In this document: positions 40,301 through 47,614 of the stretch, piece after piece
Layout of the letters: every line of letters begins with the position of its first letter
Numbering within the stretch: position 1 is the first letter of the stretch
Assembly (NCBI RefSeq): GCF_009996735.1
Contig: NZ_JAACYI010000012.1
Span: forward strand, 1 to 64,000
Direction: 5' to 3'
DNA length: 64,000 nucleotides
DNA from: Cellulomonas sp. APG4
GTDB taxonomy: Bacteria > Actinomycetota > Actinomycetes > Actinomycetales > Cellulomonadaceae
The notes under the pieces: model-generated
What the model saw: only the letters and a program-made list of their open reading frames with translations
What the model was told of the DNA's origin: nothing
Databases searched by the model: none
Program-made: the position numbers and the translations under genes

Positions 40301-40781
40301 TGCCGCGGCCGACGCCCGGCGCTCGCTCGTCGCACGCCTCGACGCGACGCTCGGTCTCGAGCGCATGACCGAGACCGAGGCAGGCGTGATCTGGCGTGTC
40401 GCCGCGGCCGAGCTCGGCACGACGAGCGCGTGGGCGCGGCTCGTCCGCGACGTCGACGGTGCCCCGGGCGAGCTGATCGCGCCGGTGCCCGCGCCGGGCG
40501 GACGCATCGAGACCCCCCTCGAGCCGGGCGACGGCCCGCGGCTCCTCGTGCTGGCCGAGCGTGCGGACACCGAGTGGCGCGCGTGGCTCGACGGGCGTCG
40601 TCTGCGGGCCGTGGGCACGGGCTGGCAGCAGGCCTTCGAGGTGCCCCCCGAGGGCGGGCTCCTGGTGGTCGAGCACAGCCCCACCTCACGCACGCCGTGG
40701 CTCGTGGTGCAGGGCGTCGTGCTGCTCGCGACCGTGCTGCTGGCGCTGCCGACACGACGACGTCGGGGAGGACCGCGATGA
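37374..40781 (+). CDS. Large membrane family 2 glycosyltransferase
   Basis: 1135 residues. N-terminal GT-A domain (about 35-250): VVAVVVTRGESEYLAETLAGL opens it, WLLHDDSTPEPDAL carries the DDS (DxD-like) donor motif, and GDGLDLCRRARLAGHRV is the acceptor/base region. About a dozen hydrophobic segments follow between 280 and 860, then a soluble C-terminal domain of about 230 residues and a final membrane segment near 1110-1128. Proteins of this layout follow whiB in many actinomycetes; they are thought to glycosylate envelope components, with substrate unknown. Starts 23 nt after whiB and overlaps the DUF5719 gene by ATGA. Confidence 0.88.
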   Translation: MSDAPTSTNAPREDRPVRRSATPPTGGRPGVRTRVDVVAVVVTRGESEYLAETLAGLAAQTRPPERVVVVDAGEGTRLPRTVPAPHARTFGDAVRAGLAHAGEPPTTSGGAWVWLLHDDSTPEPDALEALLAAVELAPSVGVAGCKQRTWSGPVRVLEVGFTTSRFGRRMTGLDTPEVDQGQHDAREDVLAVGLAGALVRRDVWDDLGGPDPALGPYGDGLDLCRRARLAGHRVVVVPGAVVRHAQASLARPVAGAILNRPGWDARRSAQARREAYLHSQLAGVPLGLVPLVAVLAVVSSLVRAMARLVLKEPHLVVAELLAPWAVLARPGRVVRARRRASRTRRMRRSSLRPLQASWRDVVRQERDRRLAAAELRRVRTAPSELELAELAALRSRRRAGLAAVGVLALVLTALTVRPLVAGVLAGGRLVGGTLAEGPASLRAVLAGLGDGWVEADLGHAAAADPVLTALLPLTALTGSQQGAVTVVVLGALALAALGGWFAAGAATRSVGLRLWAALTWVAAPALLMSLDQARLGGLLAHVALPWLVLATARAIGTARVDAVASGVLDARREDDDASAPSSSGTVAPAPVRYAEPSLAAAAAGGLALVVATAGSPVLLPVALLVLVVVAALTPHRRRLLWVAVPSLVVHGPLVVDAVSGWARGDWRVLLTDPGLPAATDPAPLWQQLLGLPEPGAPGATVLGADLAWGGLGADVVPAAVGALLVVPALLALVRHGAPGRAARAGWVLVAAGLLAGLVATRAHTAVAEDTSTLTTSWSGPAVSVVLAGLVLAGLVGADGLRGRMSRHTFGWRQATAGLLTVAVVAGPAVVLGAWAWDARSWSAGAAGDRVLDVRAAPVVPAVGQQMQQSSERLRVLALESTGESVEAVLLRSDGRRMTEVSRAVTGSGLRGGLGAATPAPADDATAEVARTVAALVAGTSDDVGARLAELGVGAVLAPASAAAGSDGAGPDAEAARAAADARRSLVARLDATLGLERMTETEAGVIWRVAAAELGTTSAWARLVRDVDGAPGELIAPVPAPGGRIETPLEPGDGPRLLVLAERADTEWRAWLDGRRLRAVGTGWQQAFEVPPEGGLLVVEHSPTSRTPWLVVQGVVLLATVLLALPTRRRRGGPR

Positions 40782-42580
40782 GCGACGAGCCCGAGGGACG
40801 GCCCGCCGAGGACGAGGCATCGCAGGCGCGGTCGGCCGAGGCGCAGCCGCCTCAGGACGCGGAATCGGAGGCGGACACCGTCCAGGTGCCCGAAGCGGCA
40901 GGGGCGACCGAGCCGGTGGAGGCCGGCGCGCCCGGGCCGGAGGTCGACGAGCCCGAGGTGGTCGAGCCCCGTGGGGCCGTGCGCGTGCGTCGCGCCGCGC
41001 GTGTGCGCCACGTGCTCGGCCGTGCCGCGAGCACCGTCGTCGTGCTCGCGCTGCCCGCGGGGGTCCTGCTCGCGGGTGAGCGGCTGGCCGCCCCCGCACC
41101 CGCCGCGGCACCGTCGCTCGCCGTCCCCGTCGACGCGACCGCGACGACGCTCGTGTGCCCGGGACCTCTCCGCCTGCCCACCGAGCCCGAGCCCGGTGAG
41201 GACGTCGCGTACGACCCCCAGTTCGACCCGGCCCTCGAGGGGTCGAGCTCGGTGCTCGCCGCGGTCGCACGTGCGGGGACGACGACGGTACTCACCGCGC
41301 TCGGTGCTCCCGACGACGAGCTCGGCGACGGGTCGGGGGACGCGCGCCGCGTGGACGACGCGTCGACGGGCGTCGTCGTGCGGGCCGAGCCGGAGGGGGA
41401 CGTCGCGCCCGAGGCCGCCGCCGCGGTGCTGACGACGACCACGGACGGCGATCTGCGCGGGCTCGCGGCGGCGTCGTGTCGGCCTGCGAGCACCGAGGCG
41501 TGGCTCGTGGGCGGCAGCACGTCCGTGGGCTCGAGCGCGCGCCTCGTGCTGCAGAACCCTGGTCGCACGGCCGCGACGGTCACGGTCGAGCTGTGGGGGG
41601 CCGGCGGGCCGGTCGACCTCGCCGGCGCGCCCACCTACCTGGTGCCGCCGGGGACCGAGCGCGTCGTGCTGCTCGAGGGCGTCGCCGCCGACCAGCGCCG
41701 CGCGGTGGTGCGTGCCACGGCGTCGGGCGGCGCGGTCGCGGCGTACGTGCAGGACAGCGAGCTGCGTGGCCTGACGCCCGCAGGCGTGGACCTCGTGGTG
41801 CCCGGCGCCCGGCCGGCCACGCGGCAGACGGTGCCCGGCGTCGCGCTCCCGGCCTCCGAGCCGGGCGACGTCGACGTGGCGCAGCTGCGGCTGCTCGCGC
41901 CGGGCGACGAGGCCGTGCGGGCCGACGTGACCCTGCTCGGCACGGAGGGTGCCGTGCCGTTGCCCGGTGCGCAGGGTGTGACCCTCGAGCCCGGGGTGGT
42001 GGTCGACGTGCCGCTCGCCGGCGCTCCTGCGGGCGTGCACACGGTGGTGGTCGAGGCCGACGGCGCCGTCCTCGCCGGCGTGCTGCTGAGCCGGCCGGGC
42101 GAGGGCGCGGGGCCTGACGGCCCGCCCGTCGAGCGCGCGTGGCTGCCGAGCCTCACGCCCGGAGGCGTGTCGACGCTCGCGCTCCCGACCGTCGACGGCG
42201 TGCTCGCGCTGGGCGCCGTCGACGACACGGTGGCCGCCGGTGACGCCGCTGAGGTGACCGGCGACGACGTCTCGGTCGAGCTCGAGGTGGTGACCGCCGA
42301 CGGGCGTACCGTGCCCGGCCGGTCGCTCGAGGTGACGGTGGGCTCGACGACGACGGTGCCGCTCGCCGAGCTCGCTCTCGACGCGGGTGAGGACGCCGCC
42401 GGGGAGGCGGAGCCTGCGCCCGGCGACGTGCCCGTGGGCGTCACCGTGGTGACCGACGACCCCCGCCTGGTGTGGGCGGCCGTGCTGCGACGCGACGCGC
42501 CCGACGGGCCGCTCGTCTCGACACTCGTCCCCGTCGCCGCCCCCGACCGTCCCGCGACCGTCGGTGTGCGCGTGCGCTGA
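40778..42580 (+). CDS. DUF5719 family membrane-anchored extracellular protein
   Basis: 600 residues. An acidic cytoplasmic N-terminus (1-70), one membrane segment (about 82-105), and a large Val/Ala/Gly/Thr-rich extracellular part made of beta-sandwich-like stretches; CPGPLRLP near 130 and SCRPASTEAWLVGGST near 236 provide two conserved Cys. Such proteins regularly follow the large glycosyltransferase in actinobacteria, so a joint envelope role is likely, but no biochemical function is known. Start overlaps the glycosyltransferase stop (ATGA), with GGGGAGGA upstream. Confidence 0.85.
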   Translation: MSDEPEGRPAEDEASQARSAEAQPPQDAESEADTVQVPEAAGATEPVEAGAPGPEVDEPEVVEPRGAVRVRRAARVRHVLGRAASTVVVLALPAGVLLAGERLAAPAPAAAPSLAVPVDATATTLVCPGPLRLPTEPEPGEDVAYDPQFDPALEGSSSVLAAVARAGTTTVLTALGAPDDELGDGSGDARRVDDASTGVVVRAEPEGDVAPEAAAAVLTTTTDGDLRGLAAASCRPASTEAWLVGGSTSVGSSARLVLQNPGRTAATVTVELWGAGGPVDLAGAPTYLVPPGTERVVLLEGVAADQRRAVVRATASGGAVAAYVQDSELRGLTPAGVDLVVPGARPATRQTVPGVALPASEPGDVDVAQLRLLAPGDEAVRADVTLLGTEGAVPLPGAQGVTLEPGVVVDVPLAGAPAGVHTVVVEADGAVLAGVLLSRPGEGAGPDGPPVERAWLPSLTPGGVSTLALPTVDGVLALGAVDDTVAAGDAAEVTGDDVSVELEVVTADGRTVPGRSLEVTVGSTTTVPLAELALDAGEDAAGEAEPAPGDVPVGVTVVTDDPRLVWAAVLRRDAPDGPLVSTLVPVAAPDRPATVGVRVR

Positions 42581-42621
42581 GCGACCGTCGGTGGGCGCTC
42601 ACGTGCGTGCGCCGCGCGGCG

Positions 42622-43092
42622 CTACGGGCGGTAGCGCGGGTCGACCTCCTCGGGCGGGCGGGCGAGCAGGTGCGCGACCTGCTCGACCAGCACGTCGCGG
42701 ACCAGCTCCGCCAGGTCGGCGTCGTCGGTCGCACGCGTCTCGACCGGTCGCCGGTAGACGACGATCCGTGCCGGCATCCCGACGTCGGACGGGAAGTACC
42801 TGCCGAGCGGCACCCCGCCGTGCTCCCAGGGTGCGGGCTGCGACGGCGGGACCTCCTCGACCGCGAACTCCGTGCCCTCGAGCTGGCGTCCCCACCGCCG
42901 CTCGAGCGCCTCGACCGCACCCAGCACCGCGTCGTCGAAGCGTTCGGCGCGCGTGCGGTAGCCGGGCAGCGTGTGGGGGACGACGAGCCCCCGCAGGCCT
43001 CGGCCGCGACGGTCCCGCCGGCGAGGGCGGTGTGCGGCCACGGCGGGGCCGGCGGGCGCGACGTCGCCGTCGTGCGGACCGGACGCGCTCAT
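42622..43092 (-). CDS. Metallopeptidase-family (zincin-like) protein without an HExxH motif
   Basis: 156 residues. Matches the small actinobacterial 'metallopeptidase family' proteins by RFDDAVLGAVEALERRW, GTEFAVEEVPP and PARIVVYRRPVE. Where active zincins have HExxH, this protein reads VLVEQVAHLL, so a zinc-dependent peptidase activity is doubtful. ATG at 43092 with GGGGAGG upstream; a TACAGT -10 box lies at 43133-43128. An Arg-rich patch (about 22-29) suggests binding to nucleic acid or acidic polymers. It is convergent with DUF5719 and divergent from DUF3499, an arrangement conserved across the phylum. Confidence 0.82.
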   Translation of the reverse strand: MSASGPHDGDVAPAGPAVAAHRPRRRDRRGRGLRGLVVPHTLPGYRTRAERFDDAVLGAVEALERRWGRQLEGTEFAVEEVPPSQPAPWEHGGVPLGRYFPSDVGMPARIVVYRRPVETRATDDADLAELVRDVLVEQVAHLLARPPEEVDPRYRP

Positions 43093-43127
43093 CCCTGCCT
43101 CCCCGACGTCGTGCGGCTCTGCCGCCC

Positions 43128-43133
43128 ACTGTA
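43128..43133 (-). promoter_or_regulatory. -10 element TACAGT for the peptidase-like gene
   Basis: Minus-strand TACAGT gives a predicted leader of about 29 nt for the ATG at 43092, which has a GGGGAGG ribosome site. Confidence 0.4.
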
Positions 43134-43229
43134 GGCGTGCGCGCGCGCCGTGGCCGGGTGCGGCGCCCGGACACCGGACGTGACGCGGCGCGCCGGGCCC
43201 GGTGCCCGGGCCGTGTCGGGGCGGGAAGG

Positions 43230-43235
43230 TAACCT
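43230..43235 (+). promoter_or_regulatory. -10 element TAACCT, leaderless start of DUF3499 gene
   Basis: TAACCT, 7 nt, then GTG at 43243. It decides the start against an in-frame ATG at 43150. Confidence 0.5.
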
Positions 43236-43242
43236 CCTCGTC

Positions 43243-43605
43243 GTGAGGTCCGGTCGCCAGTGCTCCCGCAGTGCGTGCGGTCGTCCCGCCGTGGCCACGC
43301 TCACGTACGTGTACTCGGACTCGACGGCGGTCCTCGGCCCGCTCGCGCACCTCGCCGAGCCCCACTCGTACGACCTGTGCAGCGAGCACGCGGAGCGCCT
43401 CACGGCGCCGCGGGGGTGGGAGGTCGTCCGCCTCACGCCCGAGTTCGTCCCCGTGGGGCCGAGCCCGGACGACCTGGTCGCACTCGCCGAGGCCGTGCGC
43501 GAGGCCGGGCGACCACCTGAGCCGGCTCACGTACCCGAGCCGAGCGCAACGGGCGAGATCACGCGACGCGGGCACCTGCGGGTGCTGCGCGGGGAGGGGA
43601 CCTGA
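43243..43605 (+). CDS. DUF3499 family protein
   Basis: 120 residues. Begins VRSGRQCSRSACGRPAVATL, the usual start of this actinobacterial family, followed by TYVYSDSTAVLGPL and HSYDLCSEHAERL. Four Cys/His-rich positions (C7, C12, C46, H49) form a probable zinc knuckle. Function unknown. Starting at the leaderless GTG removes 31 poorly conserved Arg/Gly-rich residues. Followed after 3 nt by a small zinc-ribbon gene and then manB, as in other actinobacteria. Confidence 0.88.
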   Translation: MRSGRQCSRSACGRPAVATLTYVYSDSTAVLGPLAHLAEPHSYDLCSEHAERLTAPRGWEVVRLTPEFVPVGPSPDDLVALAEAVREAGRPPEPAHVPEPSATGEITRRGHLRVLRGEGT

Positions 43606-43608
43606 GGC

Positions 43609-43836
43609 ATGTCGACAGGACCGGCAGGGGGCGGCCTGGAGCCGACGGTCTGCTCGTCGTGCGCGAGCCCGCAGCTCACCCGACTCCCGATGGTGCTCAC
43701 CGACGGTACCGAGGTGACGTTCGTCTCGTGCCACGCGTGCGAGCGCCGCGAGTGGTTCACGGTGGGCGAGGACGGCCTCGCCCAGAGCCTGCCGATCGAG
43801 ACCGTGCTCGCGCGGTCGGCCAAGAAGCCGCGCTGA
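43609..43836 (+). CDS. Small zinc-ribbon protein
   Basis: 75 residues. CSSC (15-18) and CHAC (41-44) form a two-knuckle zinc ribbon, followed by ERREWFTVGEDG. Its size and position between DUF3499 and manB are kept in related actinomycetes. Function unknown. It starts 3 nt after DUF3499, with GAGGGGA at the end of that gene serving as ribosome site. Confidence 0.82.
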   Translation: MSTGPAGGGLEPTVCSSCASPQLTRLPMVLTDGTEVTFVSCHACERREWFTVGEDGLAQSLPIETVLARSAKKPR

Positions 43837-43871
43837 CGCTGACGGGTGCGGCAGCGACGCCTGGCGCTCAC

Positions 43872-43877
43872 TAGGCT
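43872..43877 (+). promoter_or_regulatory. -10 element TAGGCT, leaderless start of manB
   Basis: TAGGCT, 6 nt (GCCTGC), then GTG at 43884. Confidence 0.5.
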
Positions 43878-43883
43878 GCCTGC

Positions 43884-45371
43884 GTGACCAGCACCTCCCA
43901 GCCCGACCTGAGCGGCCTCATCAAGGCCTACGACGTCCGGGGCGTCGTCCCCGACCCCTTCAGCCCCGAGGTCGCGCGCGCCATCGGCGCGGCGTTCGCC
44001 GAGGTGGTGGTGCTCGGCGTCGAGCACGCCGAGCGGCCGGGAGTGGTCGTGGGGCGTGACATGCGCGAGACGGGACCGGCGCTGGTCACCGCGTTCGCCG
44101 AGGGCGTCACCTCGCGCGGCGTCGACGTGCAGCTCATCGGCCTGTGCTCGACCGACGGCCTCTACCACGCGTCCGGGAGCCTCGGGCTGCCCGGTGCGAT
44201 GTTCACCGCGAGCCACAACCCCGCGGAGTACAACGGGATCAAGATGTGCCACGCGGGTGCCCGGCCGGTGGGGGAGGGGGCGGGCCTCGACACCGTGCGC
44301 GAGCGCGCCGGCCAGCTGCTCGCCGAGGGCATCGGCGACCCGATGACCTCGCCCGGGCGCGTCACCGAGCACGACACGCTCGCCGAGTACGCGGCGTTCC
44401 TGCGCTCGCTCGTGGACCTCGGTGCGGGACGCGCGCTGCGCGTCGTCGTCGACGCGGGCAACGGGATGGCCGGGCTGACGGTGCCGGCGGTGCTCGGCAC
44501 CGCGGCGGGGCTGCCCGCCCTCCCGCTCGAGATCGTGCCGCTGTACTTCGAGCTCGACGGCAGCTTCCCCAACCACGAGGCGAATCCGCTCGAGCCCGCG
44601 AACCTGCGAGACCTGCAGGCCGCCGTCGTCGAGCACGGGGCAGACCTGGGCCTCGCGTTCGACGGCGACGCCGACAGGTGCTTCGTGGTCGACGAGCGCG
44701 GCGAACCGGTGAGCCCGTCGGCCGTCACCGCCCTCGTCGGCCTGCGCGAGGTGGCACGCGAGCTCGCCGAGGGGCGCGAGCCCACCGTGATCCACAACCT
44801 CATCACCTCACGGGTCGTGCCGGACCTGCTGACGGCCGCGGGGGCCCGCACGGTGCGCACGCGCGTGGGCCACTCGTTCATCAAGGCCGAGATGGCGGCG
44901 AACGACGCGGTGTTCGGTGGTGAGCACAGCGCGCACTACTACTTCCGCGACTTCTTCTTCGCGGACACCGGCATGCTCGCGGCGATGCACGTGATCGCGG
45001 CCCTCACGCAGGCGCGGGCCGCTGACGGCACACCCCTGACGATGAGCCAGCTCGCCGAGGCCTACGAGCCGTACGTCGCGAGCGGCGAGATCAACTCGCG
45101 CGTGGCCGACGTCGCGGCCGCGCGTGAGCGCGTGGTCGAGGCCTACGTCACCCAGCAGGGCGGGGGACCCGTCGAGGTGGACGAGCTCGACGGGCTCACC
45201 GTCTCGCACTGGGACGCCCACCCGCAGTGGTGGTTCAACCTGCGTGCGTCCAACACCGAGCCGCTGCTGCGGCTCAACGTCGAGGCCGCCGACGAGGACA
45301 TCATGATCAAGGTGCGTGACGACGTGCTCTCGCTCGTCCGTGAGGGCACCGGCGAGGAGGAGACCGCATGA
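43884..45371 (+). CDS. manB: Phosphomannomutase/phosphoglucomutase
   Basis: 495 residues, normal length. Interconverts mannose-6-phosphate and mannose-1-phosphate (often glucose phosphates too), feeding GDP-mannose and UDP-glucose synthesis for the envelope. The phosphoserine is S110 in TASHNPAEYNG; metal loop FDGDADR is at 259-265; sugar loop GEHSAHYYFRDF and phosphate loop RASNTEPLLRLN are intact. Leaderless GTG. Its TGA overlaps the ATG of the Trm112-like gene. The synteny matches manB of mycobacteria and streptomycetes. Confidence 0.95.
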   Translation: MTSTSQPDLSGLIKAYDVRGVVPDPFSPEVARAIGAAFAEVVVLGVEHAERPGVVVGRDMRETGPALVTAFAEGVTSRGVDVQLIGLCSTDGLYHASGSLGLPGAMFTASHNPAEYNGIKMCHAGARPVGEGAGLDTVRERAGQLLAEGIGDPMTSPGRVTEHDTLAEYAAFLRSLVDLGAGRALRVVVDAGNGMAGLTVPAVLGTAAGLPALPLEIVPLYFELDGSFPNHEANPLEPANLRDLQAAVVEHGADLGLAFDGDADRCFVVDERGEPVSPSAVTALVGLREVARELAEGREPTVIHNLITSRVVPDLLTAAGARTVRTRVGHSFIKAEMAANDAVFGGEHSAHYYFRDFFFADTGMLAAMHVIAALTQARAADGTPLTMSQLAEAYEPYVASGEINSRVADVAAARERVVEAYVTQQGGGPVEVDELDGLTVSHWDAHPQWWFNLRASNTEPLLRLNVEAADEDIMIKVRDDVLSLVREGTGEEETA

Positions 45372-45562
45372 GCACCGACGGCTGGGTCCGCGACATCCTG
45401 CGCTGCCCCGCGTGCGCCAGCGAGCTGCGCGACGGCACGCGCCCCGACGGCGCCCCCGAGCTCGTGTGCACGGGCGAGGCGTGCGCGCTCGCCTACCCGG
45501 TGCGCGACGGCGTCCCGGTGCTCCTGATCGACGAGGCCTACCCCGCCGCCGGCACCGTCTGA
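45368..45562 (+). CDS. Trm112-like zinc-finger protein
   Basis: 64 residues. ILRCPACASEL (about 10-20) and CTGEACALAYPVRDGVPVLL give the two zinc knuckles and the 'YPVRDGVPVLL' strand of the Trm112/UPF0434 fold, seen in partners of methyltransferases and near LPS/mannose genes in bacteria. Translation is coupled to manB (ATGA). Its partner here is unknown. Confidence 0.88.
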   Translation: MSTDGWVRDILRCPACASELRDGTRPDGAPELVCTGEACALAYPVRDGVPVLLIDEAYPAAGTV

Positions 45563-45584
45563 CCCGCCCCGCGGGCAGGACGGC

Positions 45585-45618
45585 GCGAGCCGGGCCCGCA
45601 GGTGCGGACCCGGCTCGC
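45585..45618. terminator. Bidirectional hairpin terminator
   Basis: 10-bp outer stem (45585-45594 with 45609-45618), one C/A mismatch, then a 5-bp inner stem and small loop. It lies between the convergent ends of the Trm112-like gene and the osmoprotectant-binding protein gene. No U-tract. Confidence 0.7.
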
Positions 45619-45680
45619 GGGTGGCCGACGGCGCCAGGTGCACCCTGACGCCGTCGGGCCGGTGACGTGCTGCGTGGGGC

Positions 45681-46622
45681 TCAGCCCTCGGCGGCCGCCT
45701 TGAGGTCGTCGACGAAGTCGGGGTTCTCCTCGAGCCACTGCTCGACCGAACCCTCGTTGTCCTCGCCCTCGTTCTCGTTGAACATGATGTTCTCGAGCGA
45801 GAACAGCTGGTCACCCGTGAGCGTGAACTCCGCGAGCCACGCGGCGAGCTGCGGGTAGTCCTCGGCGAAGCCCGCGCGGCCCACCGACTCGATGGTCTCG
45901 GCGTCGCCCAGCGTGCCCTCCGGGTCTTCGAGGTCGCGGATCGGGAAGGCGTCGTACGCCCAGTGCGGGCGCCACAGCGTCACGGCGACGTCGCGGCCGT
46001 CGTCGATCGCGCCCGAGAGCTCGGCGAGCATCGCGGGGGTCGACGACTCGACGAACTCCATGCCCTCGAGGCCGTAGGTCGGGATGACCTCGTCCTTGGT
46101 GATGCCGGTCAGACCGGCGCCCGGCTCGATGCCCACGAGGCGGTTGTCGAACGCCTCGGCGTTCTCGGCCAGGTCGGCGAGCGACTCGACCGGGGCGTCC
46201 TCGTTCACGGCGATGGTCAGGCGCGCGTCGTCGTACCACGCGCCCAGGCGCTCCATGTCCTCGCCGTACTGGTCGAAGTAGTCCGCGTGCGTGACGGGCA
46301 GCCACGCGTCGAGGAACAGGTCGTACTCGCCGCCGGCGACGGCGGTGTAGATGACACCCATGTCGCCGCCGGACTCGAGGTTCACCTCGTAGCCCTCGGA
46401 CTCGAGGATGTTCGCCCACAGGTAGCTCGCGGCCTCGCCCTCGGGCCAGCCACCGGGCGGCAGCGCGATGGTGATCTCCTCGAGGTCACCCGTGGTGCTC
46501 TCCGAGGCGTCGTCGGCGGGGGTGTCGGCGTCCTCGGCACCGGTGCTGCAGGCCGCGAGGCCCAGCAGCACGGCGGTGGAGGCGGCGACGGCGGTCAGGC
46601 TGGTCTTCCTGCGATGAGTCAT
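45681..46622 (-). CDS. proX: Glycine betaine/proline ABC transporter substrate-binding lipoprotein
   Basis: 313 residues. Lipoprotein signal with lipobox LAAC (Cys25), acidic linker, then an OpuAC/ProX fold: PGGWPEGEAASYLW, GGEYDLFLDAWLPVTHADYF, GIEPGAGLTGITKD and VTLWRPHWAYDAFPIRDLEDP, whose Trp/Tyr residues build the aromatic cage for quaternary ammonium groups. It captures compatible solutes outside the membrane for the ProW/ProV importer. ATG with AGGAAGGA. The 125-bp gap to proW holds no gene; a G/C-rich imperfect repeat near 46680-46700 might tune expression of proX relative to proW. Confidence 0.92.
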   Translation of the reverse strand: MTHRRKTSLTAVAASTAVLLGLAACSTGAEDADTPADDASESTTGDLEEITIALPPGGWPEGEAASYLWANILESEGYEVNLESGGDMGVIYTAVAGGEYDLFLDAWLPVTHADYFDQYGEDMERLGAWYDDARLTIAVNEDAPVESLADLAENAEAFDNRLVGIEPGAGLTGITKDEVIPTYGLEGMEFVESSTPAMLAELSGAIDDGRDVAVTLWRPHWAYDAFPIRDLEDPEGTLGDAETIESVGRAGFAEDYPQLAAWLAEFTLTGDQLFSLENIMFNENEGEDNEGSVEQWLEENPDFVDDLKAAAEG

Positions 46623-46747
46623 TGCTTCCTTCCTGGACGGCGTGCGCCGCCCGAGTTCCGGCCCGTCTCCGGGTCGAGCCCCCCAGGGGGAGGGGCGAGG
46701 TCAGGTGCCCGACGGCGGGGCATGGGCCCCGAGGTGCCGGGCGGGGG

Positions 46748-47614
46748 TCAGGCCGCGGTGGCCCGCAGCGCCCGAGCGACCGGTGAGCGGTCGCTCAGAC
46801 CGGCGGTCACGCGGTCGAGGTACATGGCGAGGATCACCACGGCGATCCCGGCCTCGAAGCCGAGCGCGACGTCGATACGCCCGAGCGAGCTCACGACGGG
46901 CTGGCCCAGGCCGCGCGCGCCGACGAGGCCCGAGATCACGACCATCGAGAGCGAGAGCATGATCACCTGGTTGACGCCGGCCATGATCGTGGGCATCGCG
47001 AGCGGCACCTGGATCTCGCGGAGGATGCGACGCGGGGGCGAGCCGAACGCGTGCCCCGCCTCGACCACCTCTCGGTCCACCTGCCGGATGCCGAGCTCGG
47101 TGAACCGCACACCGGGGGCGAGCGCGAAGACGATCGTCGCGACGATCCCGGGCACCGGGCCGGTCAGGAAGATCACGACCACAGGGATCAGGTAGACGAA
47201 CGCCGGCATGGTCTGCATGAAGTCGAGCACGGGACGCACGGCGGTCGAGACGCGGTCGCTGCGTGCCGCCCAGATGCCCAGCGGGACACCGATGGCCAGG
47301 GCGATGGTGCTCGCGACCACGACGAGGGCGAGCGTGGCCATGGCGTTGTCCCACTGGTCCACGCCGAGCACGAGGACGAACCCGAGGAGTGCGCCCACCG
47401 CGAGGCGCCAGCCCTTCGCCCACAGCGCGATGCCGCTCAGCACGAGGGCGACGAGCCACCACGGGGGCCCGGCGAACACGAGCTCGACGGCGTCGAAGAG
47501 CGCCAGGAGCACGGTCTTGATCAGGTCGAACACGACCTCGAACGTGTCGGTCAGCCACTCGACGCCGCTCTCGATCCACGTGCCGAGAGGGATGCGGAAG
47601 CTCTCCGGGATCAT
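46748..47614 (-). CDS. proW: Glycine betaine/proline ABC transporter permease
   Basis: 288 residues. About six hydrophobic segments. The N-terminal IPLGTWIESGVEWLTD motif is typical of OpuAB/ProW, and the EAA loop reads EAGHAFGSPPRRILREIQVPLAMPT-like around 190-214, which docks on the ATPase. Start ATG overlaps the proV stop (ATGA). Imports osmoprotectants with proX and proV. Confidence 0.93.
   Translation of the reverse strand: MIPESFRIPLGTWIESGVEWLTDTFEVVFDLIKTVLLALFDAVELVFAGPPWWLVALVLSGIALWAKGWRLAVGALLGFVLVLGVDQWDNAMATLALVVVASTIALAIGVPLGIWAARSDRVSTAVRPVLDFMQTMPAFVYLIPVVVIFLTGPVPGIVATIVFALAPGVRFTELGIRQVDREVVEAGHAFGSPPRRILREIQVPLAMPTIMAGVNQVIMLSLSMVVISGLVGARGLGQPVVSSLGRIDVALGFEAGIAVVILAMYLDRVTAGLSDRSPVARALRATAA

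Noticed and set aside
38747-42040. Very long open frame antisense to the large glycosyltransferase and DUF5719 genes
   Set aside because: It mirrors the high-GC coding frames on the plus strand, has low-complexity composition and no family motif, while both plus-strand genes have clear domains and overlapping start/stop.
42609-42622. 14-bp palindrome between DUF5719 and the peptidase-like gene as terminator
   Set aside because: It has no loop and runs into the peptidase-like stop codon; in GC-rich sequence such a CG palindrome is expected by chance.
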